This document shows, in pieces, positions 6,180-8,477 of a DNA stretch of 8,477 nt. A program made the position numbers and the translations under genes. This stretch comes from CAZJBP01 sp964544115 (lineage in GTDB: Bacteria > Verrucomicrobiota > Kiritimatiellia > UBA8416 > JADHWI01), in assembly GCA_964544115.1 (NCBI GenBank), contig CAZJBP010000149.1:1-8477 (forward strand), read 5' to 3'. The notes beneath the pieces are model-generated. The model was not told the DNA's origin and did no database searches. It was given only the letters and a program-made list of their open reading frames with translations. The stretch's first letter is position 1, and each line of letters begins with the position of its first letter.

Positions 6180-7310
6180 TCAGAACGGCAGTTCCGATTG
6201 TTCTGGCGACTGGGGTTTCTTCCTTCGCTTCCGCGGAGGCCGTGCGCCCGACATCCGTTCGAGATCGGCAATCATGGCCTTCATATCCCGAAGCACCCAG
6301 GACATCCGGTACCGGTCTGAATCGAGCCACCGACGAATTCGACTGGTGAATCCCGGCGTGTGGCCGTGCTTCGTGAAGTTCCACGCCGGGTCCGTCTTGG
6401 CGTCGCGCAGTTCGTCGCGCAGAGCCTGCGCCTGGTTCCGAAGGTCCCTGATCAACCGGCGAATCAGCGATACGGCGCTGGTGGGTCCCACCGAGGCCGT
6501 GCCGGCCTCGCAGTGTGCCAGCACCTTCTGCAAGGCATGCAGGTCGCCGCGCTTGTATGCCGCCTGCGCGTCATGCCAGAGCTCCTTCTCCACGTCGCTG
6601 AACGATCCGCTGCGATCGGGATGCAGTCGCCGCACGATGGAGCGGTAGGCCTCCTTCAGGGACACATCCTCCCGCGGGGCGCCTGGTGCGGAGCGTGAAC
6701 CTACGTGCCGATGAAAGCCGGCCATGTCCTCAACAAAGGCGCGGAACGCATCTTCCATGTCGTCGTCGAACGCCTCGTCGAACTCATCGTCCGGCCCGCA
6801 CCCGTCCTCCTCGTCGACGCCGAAGGGGTCGCGCTCGCCGGGCTTTCGCGCCTCGCGTTCACGTCGGAGCCGCTCTTCAAAGGCTCGGTCCTCGGCCTCC
6901 GCCGCGTCCGGGTTGGCTCGCCGCCACAGCGTCTTGCGGTAGGCGGCGCCGTCGGAGAGGCGGAACCGCGTCGCCACGTCCCCAACTTCCAGCAGCAGCG
7001 ATCGCTTCTCGTCGATCGCCTGCTGGATCTCGCGCTGTTGCGTCAGCTCCGCGCCGAACTGCCCATGCAGCCAGCTGCGGAACCCAGGCACGTCATGCTC
7101 GCGGAATGTGTTCAGATCGCGTCTAAGCTTCTCAACGTTCTTCCCTGCCTTCCGGTATGCCCGCAGTGTCTCATCGCGGATCGCGCCCGTATCGAGGGCC
7201 ACCAGGCGACGGTCGCGGCTGGGTTTGACGGTGACAGATGGACGACGTTTCGGTCGCCTCCTGCGATGGGGGCCGGCACCACGTGGCAGAGAGTCCATGG
7301 ATGGGTGCAT
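6180..7310 (-). CDS. J-domain (DnaJ-like) protein with an internal, degenerate J domain
   Basis: This 376-residue soluble protein is a probable Hsp70 co-chaperone. Helix II and the HPD loop of a J domain are recognisable at about 217-234 (SLKEAYRSIVRRLHPDRSG, HPD at 230-232). The following ELWHDAQAAYKRGDLHALQKVL (244-264) replaces the usual helices III/IV and is typical of a distinct class of bacterial J proteins. The canonical helix I motif is not evident. The N-terminal half is helical and charged, probably coiled coil (about 45-155). A strongly acidic stretch (166-194) precedes the J region. The C terminus is basic and helical (280-367), ending KRRKKPQSPEQSELPF. No signal peptide is seen. 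Its stop is 1 bp from the CotH stop on the opposite strand. It is divergent from clpB, which suggests a shared stress role. The start is uncertain: ATGs at 7310 and 7298 both lack a Shine-Dalgarno sequence, and residues before about 30 are low-complexity basic. Confidence 0.8.
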   Translation of the reverse strand: MHPSMDSLPRGAGPHRRRRPKRRPSVTVKPSRDRRLVALDTGAIRDETLRAYRKAGKNVEKLRRDLNTFREHDVPGFRSWLHGQFGAELTQQREIQQAIDEKRSLLLEVGDVATRFRLSDGAAYRKTLWRRANPDAAEAEDRAFEERLRREREARKPGERDPFGVDEEDGCGPDDEFDEAFDDDMEDAFRAFVEDMAGFHRHVGSRSAPGAPREDVSLKEAYRSIVRRLHPDRSGSFSDVEKELWHDAQAAYKRGDLHALQKVLAHCEAGTASVGPTSAVSLIRRLIRDLRNQAQALRDELRDAKTDPAWNFTKHGHTPGFTSRIRRWLDSDRYRMSWVLRDMKAMIADLERMSGARPPRKRRKKPQSPEQSELPF

Positions 7311-7358
7311 GGGGGCAGAACGCTGGCAAAATCCAGGACCTCAAGCAAGTTCAGATCA

Positions 7359-7379
7359 CATGCGCCGTTGTGGCGCATG
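7359..7379. promoter_or_regulatory. Perfect inverted repeat, 8-bp arms, 5-base spacer
   Basis: CATGCGCC (7359-7366) and GGCGCATG (7372-7379) are exact reverse complements around GTTGT. The repeat lies about 49 bases upstream of the J-protein start. It could be an operator or a leader-RNA hairpin for that gene. It is not a standard terminator, because no T-run follows on either strand. Confidence 0.5.
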
Positions 7380-7424
7380 GGGTCAGGATGACACGGTCAT
7401 GGCGGTCGGCATCAGGAAGCATGT

Positions 7425-7443
7425 TAGCAGTATCACACTGCTA
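7425..7443. promoter_or_regulatory. Perfect inverted repeat, 7-bp arms, 5-base spacer
   Basis: TAGCAGT (7425-7431) and ACTGCTA (7437-7443) are exact reverse complements around ATCAC. The 19-bp size suits a dimeric repressor operator. It sits 62 bases upstream of the clpB -35 element and overlaps a weak candidate -10 on the minus strand. The arm recalls half of a CIRCE element (TTAGCACTC), but the spacing is wrong for HrcA. Confidence 0.45.
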
Positions 7444-7504
7444 TGTAATTGGATAGAACTGACACAGCGATTCTAATGTCCATGGCACGAATGCTGCGTT
7501 AACA

Positions 7505-7533
7505 TTGACCGACAGGGCGACGCTTGCTATCTG
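7505..7533 (+). promoter_or_regulatory. Candidate promoter of clpB
   Basis: TTGACC (7505-7510) is followed after 17 bases by TATCTG (7528-7533). The latter is preceded by TGC, giving an extended -10 (TGCTATCTG). Transcription would begin near 7540, leaving a leader of about 35 bases with the ribosome site in place. I see no clear sigma32-type or CIRCE heat-shock element. It was called by eye. Confidence 0.45.
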
Positions 7534-7563
7534 CGGCACGCGGAAGTGCTGACGAATGATGGC

Positions 7564-7568
7564 GGAGG
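7564..7568 (+). promoter_or_regulatory. Ribosome binding site of clpB
   Basis: GGAGG ends 6 bases before the ATG at 7575, an optimal spacing. This selects 7575 over the in-frame ATGs at 7581 and 7587. Confidence 0.7.
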
Positions 7569-7574
7569 TGCATC

Positions 7575-8456
<882 letters not shown>

Positions 8457-8459
<3 letters not shown>

Positions 8460-8477
8460 GGCTCGACCGACGCGGGC
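8457..8477 (+). other. In-frame TAG and continued ClpB reading frame
   Basis: TAG replaces the expected GAG (Glu) in the conserved VVGAG-[KR]-T-E-G-S-x-D-A-G segment. The six codons after it (GSTDAG) keep the frame and the family residues up to the last base of the window. The gene therefore has a point nonsense change, not a frameshift or a true 3' end. Whether the rest of clpB follows cannot be seen. Confidence 0.8.

Larger units (their letters stand above)
7311..7574. other. Divergent control region between the J-protein gene and clpB
   Basis: This 264-base non-coding stretch has visibly lower GC content than its flanks. It contains two perfect inverted repeats with 5-base spacers, a sigma70-like promoter facing clpB, and the clpB ribosome binding site. 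A possible extended -10 for the J-protein gene (TGTGATACT on the minus strand) lies inside the second inverted repeat, but has no good -35. The short open frames in it match nothing I recognise. Confidence 0.6.

Noticed and set aside
2804..6271. A 1155-codon open frame on the minus strand across the DUF4956 and CotH genes
   Set aside because: Its translation is Arg/Ala/His/Gln-rich low-complexity sequence with no recognisable domain, while the plus strand shows clear family motifs throughout. High GC at codon position 3 makes such long antisense shadows common.
7359..7379. Intrinsic terminator
   Set aside because: The GC-rich hairpin is perfect but no T-run follows on either strand, and it lies upstream of both flanking genes.
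7424..7444. CIRCE element for HrcA control of clpB
   Set aside because: The left arm TTAGCAGTA resembles TTAGCACTC, but the distance between TTAGCA and TGCTAT is 9 bases where CIRCE requires 15.

Overview
The window is GC-rich and densely coding. It holds one 5'-truncated gene at the left edge, four intact genes, one interrupted gene at the right edge, and a decayed toxin fragment. The protein set includes a CusA-type RND pump of the 'DDG' kind, a VTC-domain/DUF4956/CotH-kinase trio, a LamG-CotH fusion and a divergent J-domain protein beside ClpB. Together with codon use, this suggests an environmental bacterium of the Planctomycetota or wider PVC/Hydrogenedentota type. No rRNA or marker gene is present, so that placement is a low-confidence inference.

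Layout. (1) 3-1475 (+): the C-terminal third to half of a copper/silver-type RND efflux pump inner-membrane subunit (CusA-like), cut by the window edge. (2) 1476-1874: about 400 bases without an intact gene. It contains the C-terminal remnant of a MazF/PemK toxin with an apparent one-base deletion, then a candidate promoter with an 11-bp direct repeat. (3) 1875-6178 (+): a tight three-gene operon. It encodes a VTC-like polyphosphate polymerase domain protein, a four-helix DUF4956 membrane protein, and a large membrane-anchored LamG-CotH kinase-family protein. The first gene overlaps or abuts the second and the second abuts the third. (4) 6180-7310 (-): a J-domain protein, convergent with the CotH gene and only 1 bp from it. 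(5) 7311-7574: a divergent control region with two perfect inverted repeats and a sigma70-like promoter. (6) 7575 to the end (+): clpB, reading perfectly through the N domain and the first AAA+ module up to an in-frame TAG at 8457-8459. The reading frame continues with family-conserved residues after the TAG.

How the genes may work together. The VTC, DUF4956 and CotH genes probably form one functional unit: a cytoplasmic phosphate-polymer enzyme, a membrane partner, and an extracytoplasmic kinase-fold protein. The substrate is unknown. The J-domain protein and ClpB plausibly form a protein-disaggregation pair with Hsp70 and share a regulatory region. The pump fragment and toxin remnant appear unrelated to either unit.
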